11,257 bases of DNA, taken from contig DAOSBX010000040.1 in NCBI GenBank assembly GCA_035361075.1, positions 21,046 through 32,302 on the forward strand, given 5' to 3'. The DNA is from Candidatus Hydrogenedens sp. GTDB lineage: Bacteria; Hydrogenedentota; Hydrogenedentia; Hydrogenedentales; Hydrogenedentaceae. Under the pieces are notes generated by a model. The model was not told the origin of the DNA. It did not search any database and saw only the letters and a list, made by a program, of their open reading frames with translations. The position numbers were made by a program, and so were the translations under genes. Of this stretch, positions 1-7,216 are shown one piece after another; the first letter of the stretch is position 1; each line of letters begins with the position of its first letter.

Positions 1-551
1 TTTTCCTGCATCGTCTCCTGCCATAAAAAAGCCCTATACAATTGAAACACATCTTTCGGAATCTTTTTTATAATTTCTTGATACAACGGAAGGTTATTGT
101 TTTCCCCCACACTTTCATTTGTTAGGGAACAAGTTATATCAAAATTATTTTTATCAATATTAAGGTTAATCTGTTTTATGTCGTAAATAGTGCGAAATGC
201 CTCTCGAAATGTTTCATCTTCATTAAAATAGATTTGAAAACGATAACTCCATAGGTCTAATGGTTCAGGTTCTGGCAGACACCATTCATCACCAACAAGT
301 AATTGTTGAGGTGTAAATAAAGTTTTCCCTTCGCCATAATGTATACCTTCTTCCCTTCCCTCATCCCATTCCTTCATCAGTAATTCTCCACGACGGATAC
401 GAACAAATTTATTTGTCTTTTCGATATGTTTCCAGCGTAATCGTTCAAACAGTTCTAAAGATAAACAAATAACAATAAGCCAAAATAGAATAAACAAACT
501 ATAACCCAAGATATAAATAATAGGTTTCTTTTTTTGGCGAGATGTATGCAT
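1..551 (-). CDS. Membrane-anchored protein of unknown function, N-terminal part only (possible SGNH-family paralogue)
   Basis: This reading frame starts with ATG at 551-549 and stays open through 183 codons to the left window edge, so the C-terminal part is missing. The N-terminus is basic (SRQKKK, residues 4-9), followed by one hydrophobic segment (about 11-32) ending in LELFERLR, then a soluble region, probably extracytoplasmic. The start overlaps the stop of the upstream SGNH gene by one base (TAATG), and I see no strong Shine-Dalgarno sequence, so translation is probably coupled. The segment followed by an E-x-x-x-R element resembles the N-termini of the neighbouring SGNH proteins (AECAVR in the upstream gene, ELIAR in the divergent one). 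The next 150 residues, rich in acidic and aromatic residues, show no catalytic motif; in the upstream 494-residue neighbour the catalytic blocks begin only near residue 245. Assignment to the SGNH family is therefore inference. That the frame is a real gene is well supported by its operon position and layout. Confidence 0.8.
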   Translation of the reverse strand, partial: MHTSRQKKKPIIYILGYSLFILFWLIVICLSLELFERLRWKHIEKTNKFVRIRRGELLMKEWDEGREEGIHYGEGKTLFTPQQLLVGDEWCLPEPEPLDLWSYRFQIYFNEDETFREAFRTIYDIKQINLNIDKNNFDITCSLTNESVGENNNLPLYQEIIKKIPKDVFQLYRAFLWQETMQE

Positions 552-2035
552 TATTGTTTATGACCTGCTTCGTATCGTTTGATATATGCCAATAAATAGG
601 GCATTATAATTTCCGCTTTCCTTTGAATTCCTTTCATTTTTTGATGACATAAATCACAAAAATAATACGGTGGTTCCTTCTGATATTCCTCATACATCGG
701 AATATATAGAACATCCTTATCAAGGAACCTTTCTTTCAGAAGTTTATTATATATATCAAGGACATAATAATACATCCTATAATTGATAAAATCACCTCCC
801 CACCATTTCCTTGTTACATATTGTAAGTAATCTTTCTCCCGTCGTGTCATCAAGGAGTAATTTGGTGTAGGCATACTCATTACCGCAAAAAGTACTCCTT
901 TCTGCTGAAGGTAGTTCTCTATTTTTTTTATATGACTTAATACATCTTTACTAATATCGTTCTGTATTTGTGTATCATTAGGTAGGAAAAGAAGAGGAAA
1001 AACATTTCGAAATAATTTTGATTGTATACATATCTTTTTCATTCCATTTAGATGATTTAACCAGTAAGGTAATAAGATATGTGTTATATCATTTGCCCCT
1101 TCACAATAAACAATAAGGTTTGGCTCCATCAATAGATAATCTGGCAAGCGTAACCATAACTTATTAGCAGAAATTCCTGGCATTCCCGCATTGATAACCT
1201 CAATTTTATAACCACCATGGTATTGCGTTGACAAAAATCTTTCTAACAGGTTTGGATATGTTTCCGATTCAGTTGGTCCTTCCTCAGTAGTCGAACCACC
1301 GATGCACACAATTCGAAACACATTGGGCGGTTTGGGAACAACGATATCTTCATCGCGGAAACCGAAATTGTTTGTGTGAAATTCATACGAATGCAATCGA
1401 GCATGTTTCTTATACTCAAAATAAGGTATCTCCCAAACATCGGCTATATCTTTTGTGTTCTGTAGATTATCTGGATTCTTTGACTTATACCAACACAGCA
1501 GTATGCTTTGGTTCTTTGTGCCCACTGGATAATAGACAAAAAGGTCGGAAATAATTTCTTCACCATTTGTAAATGAAGGGTAATATTTTGAATAGGTATT
1601 CTGACGTTGAACAGGTATTTCTTTTTCCAAAGCACTTAGTAATTCGTCATTAAAACAATGTTTTGCATTCGGTTCAGGAAGGTATACAGTTTTCTCCTCT
1701 TTGTCTAAATCCTTTATAAGGACGGCTATCTGGTAAAAGGAAGAAAACAATTGCTTATCATGCTCATCCAATTGTAAAAAAAACTCTGCTCGGTTTTTAT
1801 ACCATTGTCCTATATCTGGAGGTGGAAGTGGTTCTATTGATTGTAGTTGGTTCTCTTGAACGACATTGCTATGACTCCATGGAGGTTGATCGTTCAAGGA
1901 TAAGATGAGAGGATTTGTTTTAGCAACGATATATTCATAGATGCGAACCGCACATTCAGCAGACAAAAACGCTACGACAACCCAAATAAGAAAGATTAAT
2001 ATTTTGCTGATGCTTTTTACAATACGATGATTCAT
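551..2035 (-). CDS. Membrane-anchored SGNH/GDSL hydrolase-like protein with long N-terminal extension
   Basis: A 494-residue protein. One hydrophobic anchor (about residues 11-28) is followed by a roughly 190-residue region that I do not recognise. Then comes the element TNNFGFRDED (221-230), which commonly precedes SGNH domains, and the SGNH domain itself. Block I is CIGGSTTEEG with probable nucleophile Ser248. Block II is NAGMPGIS with oxyanion Gly287. Block III is EGANDI with Asn315. Block V is CDLCH with Asp461 and His464. All four catalytic positions are present, so it is probably active as an esterase, deacylase or acyltransferase outside the cytoplasmic membrane; the substrate cannot be read from the sequence. 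The start overlaps the stop of the upstream GT-C gene by 4 nt (ATGA), without a clear Shine-Dalgarno site, implying translational coupling. GGS in place of the classic GDS in block I is common in this superfamily. Several Cys residues near the active site (C244, C311, C460, C463) could allow a disulphide. Confidence 0.9.
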   Translation of the reverse strand: MNHRIVKSISKILIFLIWVVVAFLSAECAVRIYEYIVAKTNPLILSLNDQPPWSHSNVVQENQLQSIEPLPPPDIGQWYKNRAEFFLQLDEHDKQLFSSFYQIAVLIKDLDKEEKTVYLPEPNAKHCFNDELLSALEKEIPVQRQNTYSKYYPSFTNGEEIISDLFVYYPVGTKNQSILLCWYKSKNPDNLQNTKDIADVWEIPYFEYKKHARLHSYEFHTNNFGFRDEDIVVPKPPNVFRIVCIGGSTTEEGPTESETYPNLLERFLSTQYHGGYKIEVINAGMPGISANKLWLRLPDYLLMEPNLIVYCEGANDITHILLPYWLNHLNGMKKICIQSKLFRNVFPLLFLPNDTQIQNDISKDVLSHIKKIENYLQQKGVLFAVMSMPTPNYSLMTRREKDYLQYVTRKWWGGDFINYRMYYYVLDIYNKLLKERFLDKDVLYIPMYEEYQKEPPYYFCDLCHQKMKGIQRKAEIIMPYLLAYIKRYEAGHKQ

Positions 2036-4248
2036 TGAGGTGTCGGAAATGGTTGCTGAGGGTTATTTTTCAGTCGTTCTAATTCTGTAGCAGGACGTAG
2101 GTCTGTAGGGTCAAGTTCAATGGCTTTCTGGAAATATTCAGTCGCCTTTTCACGATTTCCAAGCCCCAAATAGGCACGACCCATACAGGTATGAGCAAAT
2201 GAATCATTAGGCAATAGTTGGAATGCCTTTTCCAATGCAGAAATAGCCAATTCATATTGACCTCTGTTAATATGAATATCTGCAATATTAATCCAGTTCC
2301 ATGGATATTGCTCTGGCTTCAATTCGACAGCCTTTGTGAATGCATCTATTGCAAGGTCCCATTCCTGCAATTCTTTATAGGACATACCCATATAGGAATA
2401 TGCCTGAGCATAACCAGGGTCAAGTTGAATTACATGCTTACAGGTATCAACTGCAGACCAGAAATCCTTGACCCGCCAGAATTCCAGAGCCATAGCACAC
2501 AGGTCTTCTAATAAGGCTACCGATTTTTTACTGTATGTTTTTACAGAATCTTGCAAAGAAAATATCTGATGATACACCACAACCCGTTGGATACCAGGAA
2601 ACTCTTGCGACTGATAGATAATACCGTTCTCCTTCAAATACTTTTCAAAATGATTAAGAGGTGCAGATTCAAAATAATCCCCCTGAACCACAATCCATAA
2701 TTTTGCATTCGGTCTTCGTTCTGGTAATAGTTTTGTAATCAAAAATTCAGCGATTTCTGCGGTATTCTCAAACTGGGAACCATAGCAAACAACATTGGGT
2801 ACAGGACCTAAATTATACAGAAAAACACGCTTCCACAATTCATTGTTTACAAGAATAATGTCTTCTGTCTTTGCCTTGTGCTTAATAAATATACCTGCAT
2901 TTTTCCAATCCGTATGTTGCGGTTTCCCGAGGATTAAACTACCCTGATATAAATACAAAAGCAGAAAAGCAGTGATGAGCAGTCGTTTTGCCCATTGTTT
3001 ATGTTCCATGTTGCTAATGGTGTAGCCAATAATCAAATAAAGAGCAATGGAACTATGCAGGGTATATCTTGGCATAATACAGGGACGCCATACGTGTGAA
3101 ACAAGATATAAAAATAAGGGAGGAAATAACCACCAGATACAATAAAGCAGGATAAGAGAATTAGTTGTTTTCCCGCCATTATTCGACTGTGAATCTTTAG
3201 TTTCTTTTCTTCTAAAGAAATAAACCCAAATAGCCCAGATAAAGCAAAAGAGATATAAAACCGCTATCACGCCACCTATGAAATACCGTTGAGATACAAT
3301 CGTGTGAGCAGTTTCTTTACTAAAAAAATGCATCCATAAATCAGGCTCTGCACGTAGTTGGTAAGTCCACCCAACACAATCATCTGCAACAAGGTCCCCA
3401 GTAAATTCGCGAAGTGTCGGTATCTTCATCCATGAAGATGTCATGTCTGGCGACCAAAAATTTATAGTCAGAATATATACAACAGAAGGTAGTGAAATAA
3501 GGAAGAGAGGAATAGCCCATTTTATAAGAAAAAGAATTTCTTCCTTAAAATAATCTTTATAAAACCATTCGCTGGGTCTCCCTTCGCAGTATTCCCATGC
3601 ACGGATAAGTAATCGGTCTACCAGCAGATACACCCCTTGAACCATAACGACTAACGTCGCAAAGGGATGTGTCCAGAGAAGGAGGAAGGTAGTGATAAGA
3701 TAATATATAAAAGTTCTCCGTTTTAGGTCACGATACCAATATATAAAAAGAAGCATGGAAAGGATAGACAGAAGGGTGAACAAACTATACATCCGTATTT
3801 CCTGTGAAAACTGCCGATGTATCGGAGACAGTGCTACAAGAAGACAGGCAATAAGCCCCGCAGAAGCACTAAAACTTAAACTCCCTAAAATATATGTACT
3901 ATAAATAACAGTCAATCCGATAAAAACGGAAAGCAGACGGAGGGAATAATACGACTCATCAATATAGGTATGCCATAAATACTCAATTGAATAATATAAC
4001 GGCATAGTTGCAGGGTCCATAGAGCGATTCTTTATCAGGAAATGCAAAATATTCACTGAAGGTTCATAATGAACACCTTGAGCCCAACGTGTAAAATCTG
4101 GCGACGATTCATATTCCGATAAAGGCTTTAAATGGACAACACTGCTAAATTCATCCCACCATATCGACTCGTAACTTAAACCAATAGAACGATATAAATA
4201 ACCTGCAAGTAAAATTAAAAATAAATATAAAAATACTTTCGAATTCAT
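2032..4248 (-). CDS. GT-C superfamily (PMT/ArnT-like) membrane glycosyltransferase with C-terminal TPR domain
   Basis: A multi-spanning membrane protein of 738 residues from the ATG at 4248. A TTG at 4269 would add seven residues; neither start has a good Shine-Dalgarno site, and I prefer ATG. After the first membrane segment comes SIWWDEF (Asp32, Glu33), the acidic loop motif that acts as metal or catalytic site in PMT and ArnT-type GT-C enzymes using polyprenyl-phosphate sugar donors. FSQEIRMYSL (about 147-156) in the next loop pair and the late MPRYTL motif (about 392-397) are also typical of this family. About nine to eleven hydrophobic segments span residues 5-440. A soluble domain follows (445-570), then about four TPRs (578-715), for example LDPGYAQAYSYMG and LPNDSFAHTCMGRAYL. 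The TPR block should lie outside the membrane and may bind a partner or acceptor. It leads a coupled operon with SGNH genes, suggesting glycan or glycoprotein assembly in the envelope. The exact sugar and acceptor are unknown. Confidence 0.88.
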   Translation of the reverse strand: MNSKVFLYLFLILLAGYLYRSIGLSYESIWWDEFSSVVHLKPLSEYESSPDFTRWAQGVHYEPSVNILHFLIKNRSMDPATMPLYYSIEYLWHTYIDESYYSLRLLSVFIGLTVIYSTYILGSLSFSASAGLIACLLVALSPIHRQFSQEIRMYSLFTLLSILSMLLFIYWYRDLKRRTFIYYLITTFLLLWTHPFATLVVMVQGVYLLVDRLLIRAWEYCEGRPSEWFYKDYFKEEILFLIKWAIPLFLISLPSVVYILTINFWSPDMTSSWMKIPTLREFTGDLVADDCVGWTYQLRAEPDLWMHFFSKETAHTIVSQRYFIGGVIAVLYLFCFIWAIWVYFFRRKETKDSQSNNGGKTTNSLILLYCIWWLFPPLFLYLVSHVWRPCIMPRYTLHSSIALYLIIGYTISNMEHKQWAKRLLITAFLLLYLYQGSLILGKPQHTDWKNAGIFIKHKAKTEDIILVNNELWKRVFLYNLGPVPNVVCYGSQFENTAEIAEFLITKLLPERRPNAKLWIVVQGDYFESAPLNHFEKYLKENGIIYQSQEFPGIQRVVVYHQIFSLQDSVKTYSKKSVALLEDLCAMALEFWRVKDFWSAVDTCKHVIQLDPGYAQAYSYMGMSYKELQEWDLAIDAFTKAVELKPEQYPWNWINIADIHINRGQYELAISALEKAFQLLPNDSFAHTCMGRAYLGLGNREKATEYFQKAIELDPTDLRPATELERLKNNPQQPFPTPQ

Positions 4249-4387
4249 ATCTGCAGTTTTAATTCTCAATTTGTATGACTAAATCTTTTTATACTCCAAA
4301 TTATTTATAATAACATATCATAATGAGGATTAAATATCTGATGAATACATATTGATAATTTTCAAATCATACCGATGGAGTATCTCG
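4249..4387. promoter_or_regulatory. Divergent intergenic region, presumed promoters for both envelope operons
   Basis: About 140 bp separate the head-to-head minus-strand GT-C gene and the plus-strand SGNH pair. Both arms are tightly packed, so both need promoters here. The stretch is very AT-rich. A perfect TATAAT lies on the plus strand at 4306-4311 but lacks a convincing -35 at 16-18 bp. On the minus strand, TATAAA-like hexamers occur around 4285-4310, also without a clear -35. Because AT-rich DNA produces such hexamers by chance, I do not assign exact promoters. The shared region would allow co-regulation of the two arms. Confidence 0.4.
4377..4380 (+). promoter_or_regulatory. Shine-Dalgarno site deciding the start of the first plus-strand SGNH gene
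   Basis: GGAG lies 7 nt before the ATG at 4388. An alternative in-frame start at 4352 would add 12 polar residues before the membrane anchor and has no such site, so 4388 is favoured. Confidence 0.75.
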
Positions 4388-5605
4388 ATGAAATTATTTT
4401 TAAAGAATGTATCGTTAGTATTGGCTTCAATACTTGCAGTTCTTATATTAACCATGATATTAGACCGTGTGGTCGGAAATATTTTACCCAAGCCATTCCC
4501 TGAAGGTACACATGACTTGATTTTTCCGCCATTGTCACAACAAGAATTTGCTTCCGTTGATTTTAGGTATGTGGTAGAGACCAATTCATTAGGAATTCGT
4601 GACCGCGAGATACAAAAACCTAAAAGTGCCAATAGTTACCGCATCATAGCCGTTGGCGATTCCTATACGTACGGTTGGGGTGTGAACATAGAACAGACAT
4701 GGCTCCGCAAACTGGAACAAACACTATCATTACCGAACAAAAAAATTGAAACAATTAACTTAGGTAAGCCAGGAACAGGACCCCCTTTCTATGCAGAAAT
4801 TACTCGCACCGTTGTTCCTTTACTCGAACCCGATCTGGTATTAGTAGGTATTCTACAAGGGAACGATATTGCATCTTCAGGCTCGGAAGGCTTGGAACAA
4901 ATAGGCTCAGGTCTCATTCGCTGGACAAAACTTTTATATCCTAATTTTGTCCGAACTGTAGAAATGATGCGATTAACGAAATCACTTGAAACACGAACAC
5001 AAGAACGGCCTCCAGAAAAAACGACCGCAGAGGACAATGCACGTTGGTCAGCCAATACTGCAAAAGAGTTCTATGAAAAAATGACACCAGAAGAAAAACA
5101 ACGATTTGATAATTTCGATGCAGAAGTAAAACAAGCGTTTTTTGATGGGCTCTTAAATCCTTATATGATTGACCTTGCATTGAAAAATAAACATATTTAC
5201 ACGCTCACATTAAATCCCGATGATCCGTGGATTCAGCAGTGTATTGGAAATATGGCAAAAGCGTTGCAAGTTATAAAATCGGTAGCAGGTCAAAATAATG
5301 CACAGGTTGCCGTCGTCAGTATTCCCGATGGTCCCTATGTTAATGAGCCTGCATGGAAAAATATTCAACGCGTTGGCTTTGATGTCGTCCCAGAAATGTT
5401 GACATCTGATGCCCCCGATAAAGTTATCCAGATTGCCTGCGAAAAAGCAAATGTTCCCTGCTTTACCGTTTCCGATGCATTTCGACAGCGTCAACAAGAC
5501 CCCAATTTGTTTTTTACACTGGATGGACATTTAACTGCTGATGGACACACGTTATTAGCAGAAACACTTACCCCTAAACTCCAAAAGTGGCTAACAGAGA
5601 AATGA
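4388..5605 (+). CDS. Membrane-anchored SGNH/GDSL hydrolase-like protein (canonical GDS and GND blocks)
   Basis: A 405-residue protein starting at the ATG behind GGAG. A single hydrophobic anchor (residues 8-25) is followed by an exported domain. TNSLGIRDREI (65-75) precedes block I, VGDSYTYGWG, with nucleophile Ser92. Block II is NLGKPGTG with Gly129 (or Gly126) as oxyanion residue. Block III is LQGNDIASS with Asn159. The C-terminal block is LDGHLTADGH with Asp379 and His381. All SGNH catalytic residues are present, so it is expected to be an active carbohydrate or lipid esterase, or an acyltransferase, at the outer face of the membrane. Residues of about 165-290 between blocks III and V are a charged, mostly helical insertion that may form a lid or docking surface. 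Its stop overlaps the next SGNH gene by 4 nt, so the two are co-translated. Among the three complete SGNH proteins it is closest to the textbook motif set. The substrate is unknown. Confidence 0.9.
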   Translation: MKLFLKNVSLVLASILAVLILTMILDRVVGNILPKPFPEGTHDLIFPPLSQQEFASVDFRYVVETNSLGIRDREIQKPKSANSYRIIAVGDSYTYGWGVNIEQTWLRKLEQTLSLPNKKIETINLGKPGTGPPFYAEITRTVVPLLEPDLVLVGILQGNDIASSGSEGLEQIGSGLIRWTKLLYPNFVRTVEMMRLTKSLETRTQERPPEKTTAEDNARWSANTAKEFYEKMTPEEKQRFDNFDAEVKQAFFDGLLNPYMIDLALKNKHIYTLTLNPDDPWIQQCIGNMAKALQVIKSVAGQNNAQVAVVSIPDGPYVNEPAWKNIQRVGFDVVPEMLTSDAPDKVIQIACEKANVPCFTVSDAFRQRQQDPNLFFTLDGHLTADGHTLLAETLTPKLQKWLTEK

Positions 5606-6756
5606 GTGAAACAGTAAGACACGAAAACCTAAGTAAAAAAAAGATAATTCTATTTTCCTTATTGCCACTTGTTATTTTGCTTCTTGGTCTTGAACTAATA
5701 GCCCGAATTGTTGAGATATGGCTTCCACCAATGGTGACAGATATCGGTTTAGGTTTTACAGAGGATTCCCGACTATTTATCCCTGACCCTCATGATAGTC
5801 GCTATTTGATAACACACCCCAATAAGACTGTCGCTTTCCAGAATCAACGATTTTTGAAAAACAAGCCTTCCAATACATTACGCATCTTTTTTCTGGGCGG
5901 TTCTTCGGTAAATTATGTCAATTACGAATTACCAAACTTATCCGAGCGTTTGAAAGAAGCACTTAAACCGAGATATAAAGAAGTCGAAATAATCAACTGT
6001 GGCGGACTTTCCTACGGCACACATCGCCTCGTATTAATCGCTCGTGAGATTGTAAATTATGCTCCTGACCTCGTGATGATATATTCTGGACACAACGAAT
6101 TTGAAGAAATTGAACAACTACATTTAGCACGAGTGCAATCAACAAAACTACAACGGATACTATTCTCCTCCGCAATGATGCGATTTATTCGCGACCGCAT
6201 CGCAACATATCAAATATCCCAACTAGAGAAAGAGCATAATCGTAGGATGTTAGCTCAATCACTACCCGACGCAGGTAAAGGCTGGAATCATGTATTTACC
6301 CCAGAAGAAATTGCAGAACGGATGGAAAAATACAAATACAATCTGAACGAAATTATACAGTTGTGTAAAGAAAAAAATATAAAAGTCGTTATTGCAACCG
6401 TCCCTTCAAACTATATAAAACCTAACTTAATAGGGAAAAGTGCCAATGACTATGAACAAGTATTGCAATTAATTAAAGAAGAAAAATATAAAGAAGCGTA
6501 TGAATTAGGTAGGAAGATTATTCGTGAAACGTCACCACGACATCAGTCATCCGACCTTGAAAACAATATTGTGAGAGAACTTGCACAACAAAATCAGATT
6601 CCTCTGGCTGATGTTTTATCTGCAATAGAAGAGGCAGAACCTCATCATATCCCTGGCGAAACGTTGTTTAACGACCATTGCCATCTTAACCCTATCGGCA
6701 ATGAAATTATGATTCAAACTTTTGAAAAAACTATCATTCAATGCCTAACTAAATAA
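5602..6756 (+). CDS. Membrane-anchored SGNH hydrolase-like protein (GGSS / GHNEF type)
   Basis: A 384-residue protein from the ATG at 5602, which overlaps the previous stop as ATGA and has a purine-rich AGAGAA just before it. A GTG at 5587 would add five residues and is less likely. A basic stretch (SKKKK) and one hydrophobic anchor (15-34) ending in ELIARIVE are followed by the exported domain. Block I is FLGGSSVNY (nucleophile Ser101). Block II is NCGGLSYGTHR (Gly139 or Gly135). Block III is YSGHNEFEE (Asn165). Block V is FNDHCHLNPIG (Asp358, His361). The GGSS and GHNEF signatures mark a subgroup of SGNH proteins that is often membrane-anchored and sometimes fused to TPRs. A helical, highly charged region (about 205-320) lies between blocks III and V. 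Coupling to the upstream SGNH gene suggests the two act on the same material or as a complex. The enzyme class is clear but the substrate is not. Confidence 0.88.
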   Translation: MSETVRHENLSKKKIILFSLLPLVILLLGLELIARIVEIWLPPMVTDIGLGFTEDSRLFIPDPHDSRYLITHPNKTVAFQNQRFLKNKPSNTLRIFFLGGSSVNYVNYELPNLSERLKEALKPRYKEVEIINCGGLSYGTHRLVLIAREIVNYAPDLVMIYSGHNEFEEIEQLHLARVQSTKLQRILFSSAMMRFIRDRIATYQISQLEKEHNRRMLAQSLPDAGKGWNHVFTPEEIAERMEKYKYNLNEIIQLCKEKNIKVVIATVPSNYIKPNLIGKSANDYEQVLQLIKEEKYKEAYELGRKIIRETSPRHQSSDLENNIVRELAQQNQIPLADVLSAIEEAEPHHIPGETLFNDHCHLNPIGNEIMIQTFEKTIIQCLTK

Positions 6757-6775
6757 TAAATACTTAAATTTATAC

Positions 6776-6803
6776 TTGAAATACTCATTATTTTTGTTAT
6801 AAT
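6776..6803 (+). promoter_or_regulatory. Sigma70-type promoter for the zinc-finger/TPR/rlmB gene group
   Basis: The -35 is TTGAAA (6776-6781) and the -10 is a perfect TATAAT (6798-6803), separated by 16 bp. Transcription would start near 6810, shortly before AAGGA (6819-6823) and the ATG at 6830. It lies just after the stop of the last SGNH gene and so separates the envelope locus from the following operon. Confidence 0.7.
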
Positions 6804-6829
6804 AAAAAAATAAATTATAAGGAATTGAT

Positions 6830-7183
6830 ATGTTAGACGGCAGATTATCCTCTTGTATCAATCATCCTTCTGTTTCCGCAACAGCAAGGTGCAAACAATG
6901 TGGGAAGCCCGTTTGTGGGGCTTGTGTGGTTAGTTCACCATTAGGTTCATTCTGTTCCGAAGCATGCAGGGAACGTTTCGAAACGTTCGCAAAACGTGTT
7001 CAAGAGTTAGACCGTGAAAACACCCGCGCACGATGGAATATAGGCGTCAAACTCAGACAGTTCTTTTCTTTTTTAATAGTTGTTATTGTTGTTCTGGTTA
7101 CTCTGGGTGTAATCGGAACATTATTTAATATCCCCATATTATCACAATGGGTTTTTGTTGTTCGTGCATGGATAGGTATTTAA
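6830..7183 (+). CDS. Small membrane protein with N-terminal B-box-like zinc finger
   Basis: A 117-residue protein behind AAGGA with 6-nt spacing. The N-terminal half holds eight ordered potential zinc ligands: C9, H12, C21, C24, C29, C32, C42 and C46. The spacing CxxH, CxxC, CxxC, CxxxC is that of B-box-type zinc-binding domains and should bind two zinc ions. Motif pieces such as CINHP, CKQCGKPVC and FCSEAC are typical of bacterial B-box/zinc-finger membrane proteins. A charged linker (50-76) leads to a hydrophobic C-terminal region (about 78-112), one long or two short membrane segments. The zinc domain is therefore likely cytoplasmic and the protein held by its C-terminus. The function of these bacterial proteins is not established; protein-protein contact is the usual guess. 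It is followed after 33 nt by a small TPR-like protein gene, with which it is probably co-transcribed. Confidence 0.85.
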   Translation: MLDGRLSSCINHPSVSATARCKQCGKPVCGACVVSSPLGSFCSEACRERFETFAKRVQELDRENTRARWNIGVKLRQFFSFLIVVIVVLVTLGVIGTLFNIPILSQWVFVVRAWIGI

Positions 7184-7202
7184 ACTTAAAACAACATTTT
7201 TA

Positions 7203-7208
7203 AGGAGG
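7203..7208 (+). promoter_or_regulatory. Consensus Shine-Dalgarno site
   Basis: AGGAGG lies 8 nt before the ATG at 7217. It is the strongest ribosome-binding site in the window and suggests higher translation of this small TPR-like protein than of its neighbours. Confidence 0.85.
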
Positions 7209-7216
7209 GCTTCATT

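Noticed and set aside
2218..2511. Plus-strand open frame of 97 codons inside the TPR-coding part of the GT-C gene
   Set aside because: It lies antisense to a clear TPR region, has no family features or ribosome-binding site, and the minus-strand frame explains the DNA fully.
4330..4632. Minus-strand open frame covering the start of the first plus-strand SGNH gene
   Set aside because: It overlaps the well-supported plus-strand gene, including its catalytic block I region nearby, and shows no domain or ribosome-binding site.
6756..6773. AT-only inverted repeat (ATAAAT/ATTTAT) just after the last SGNH gene as a terminator
   Set aside because: The stem is only 6 bp of A/T pairs with no T-tract, so it is unlikely to be stable enough; it is common in AT-rich spacers.
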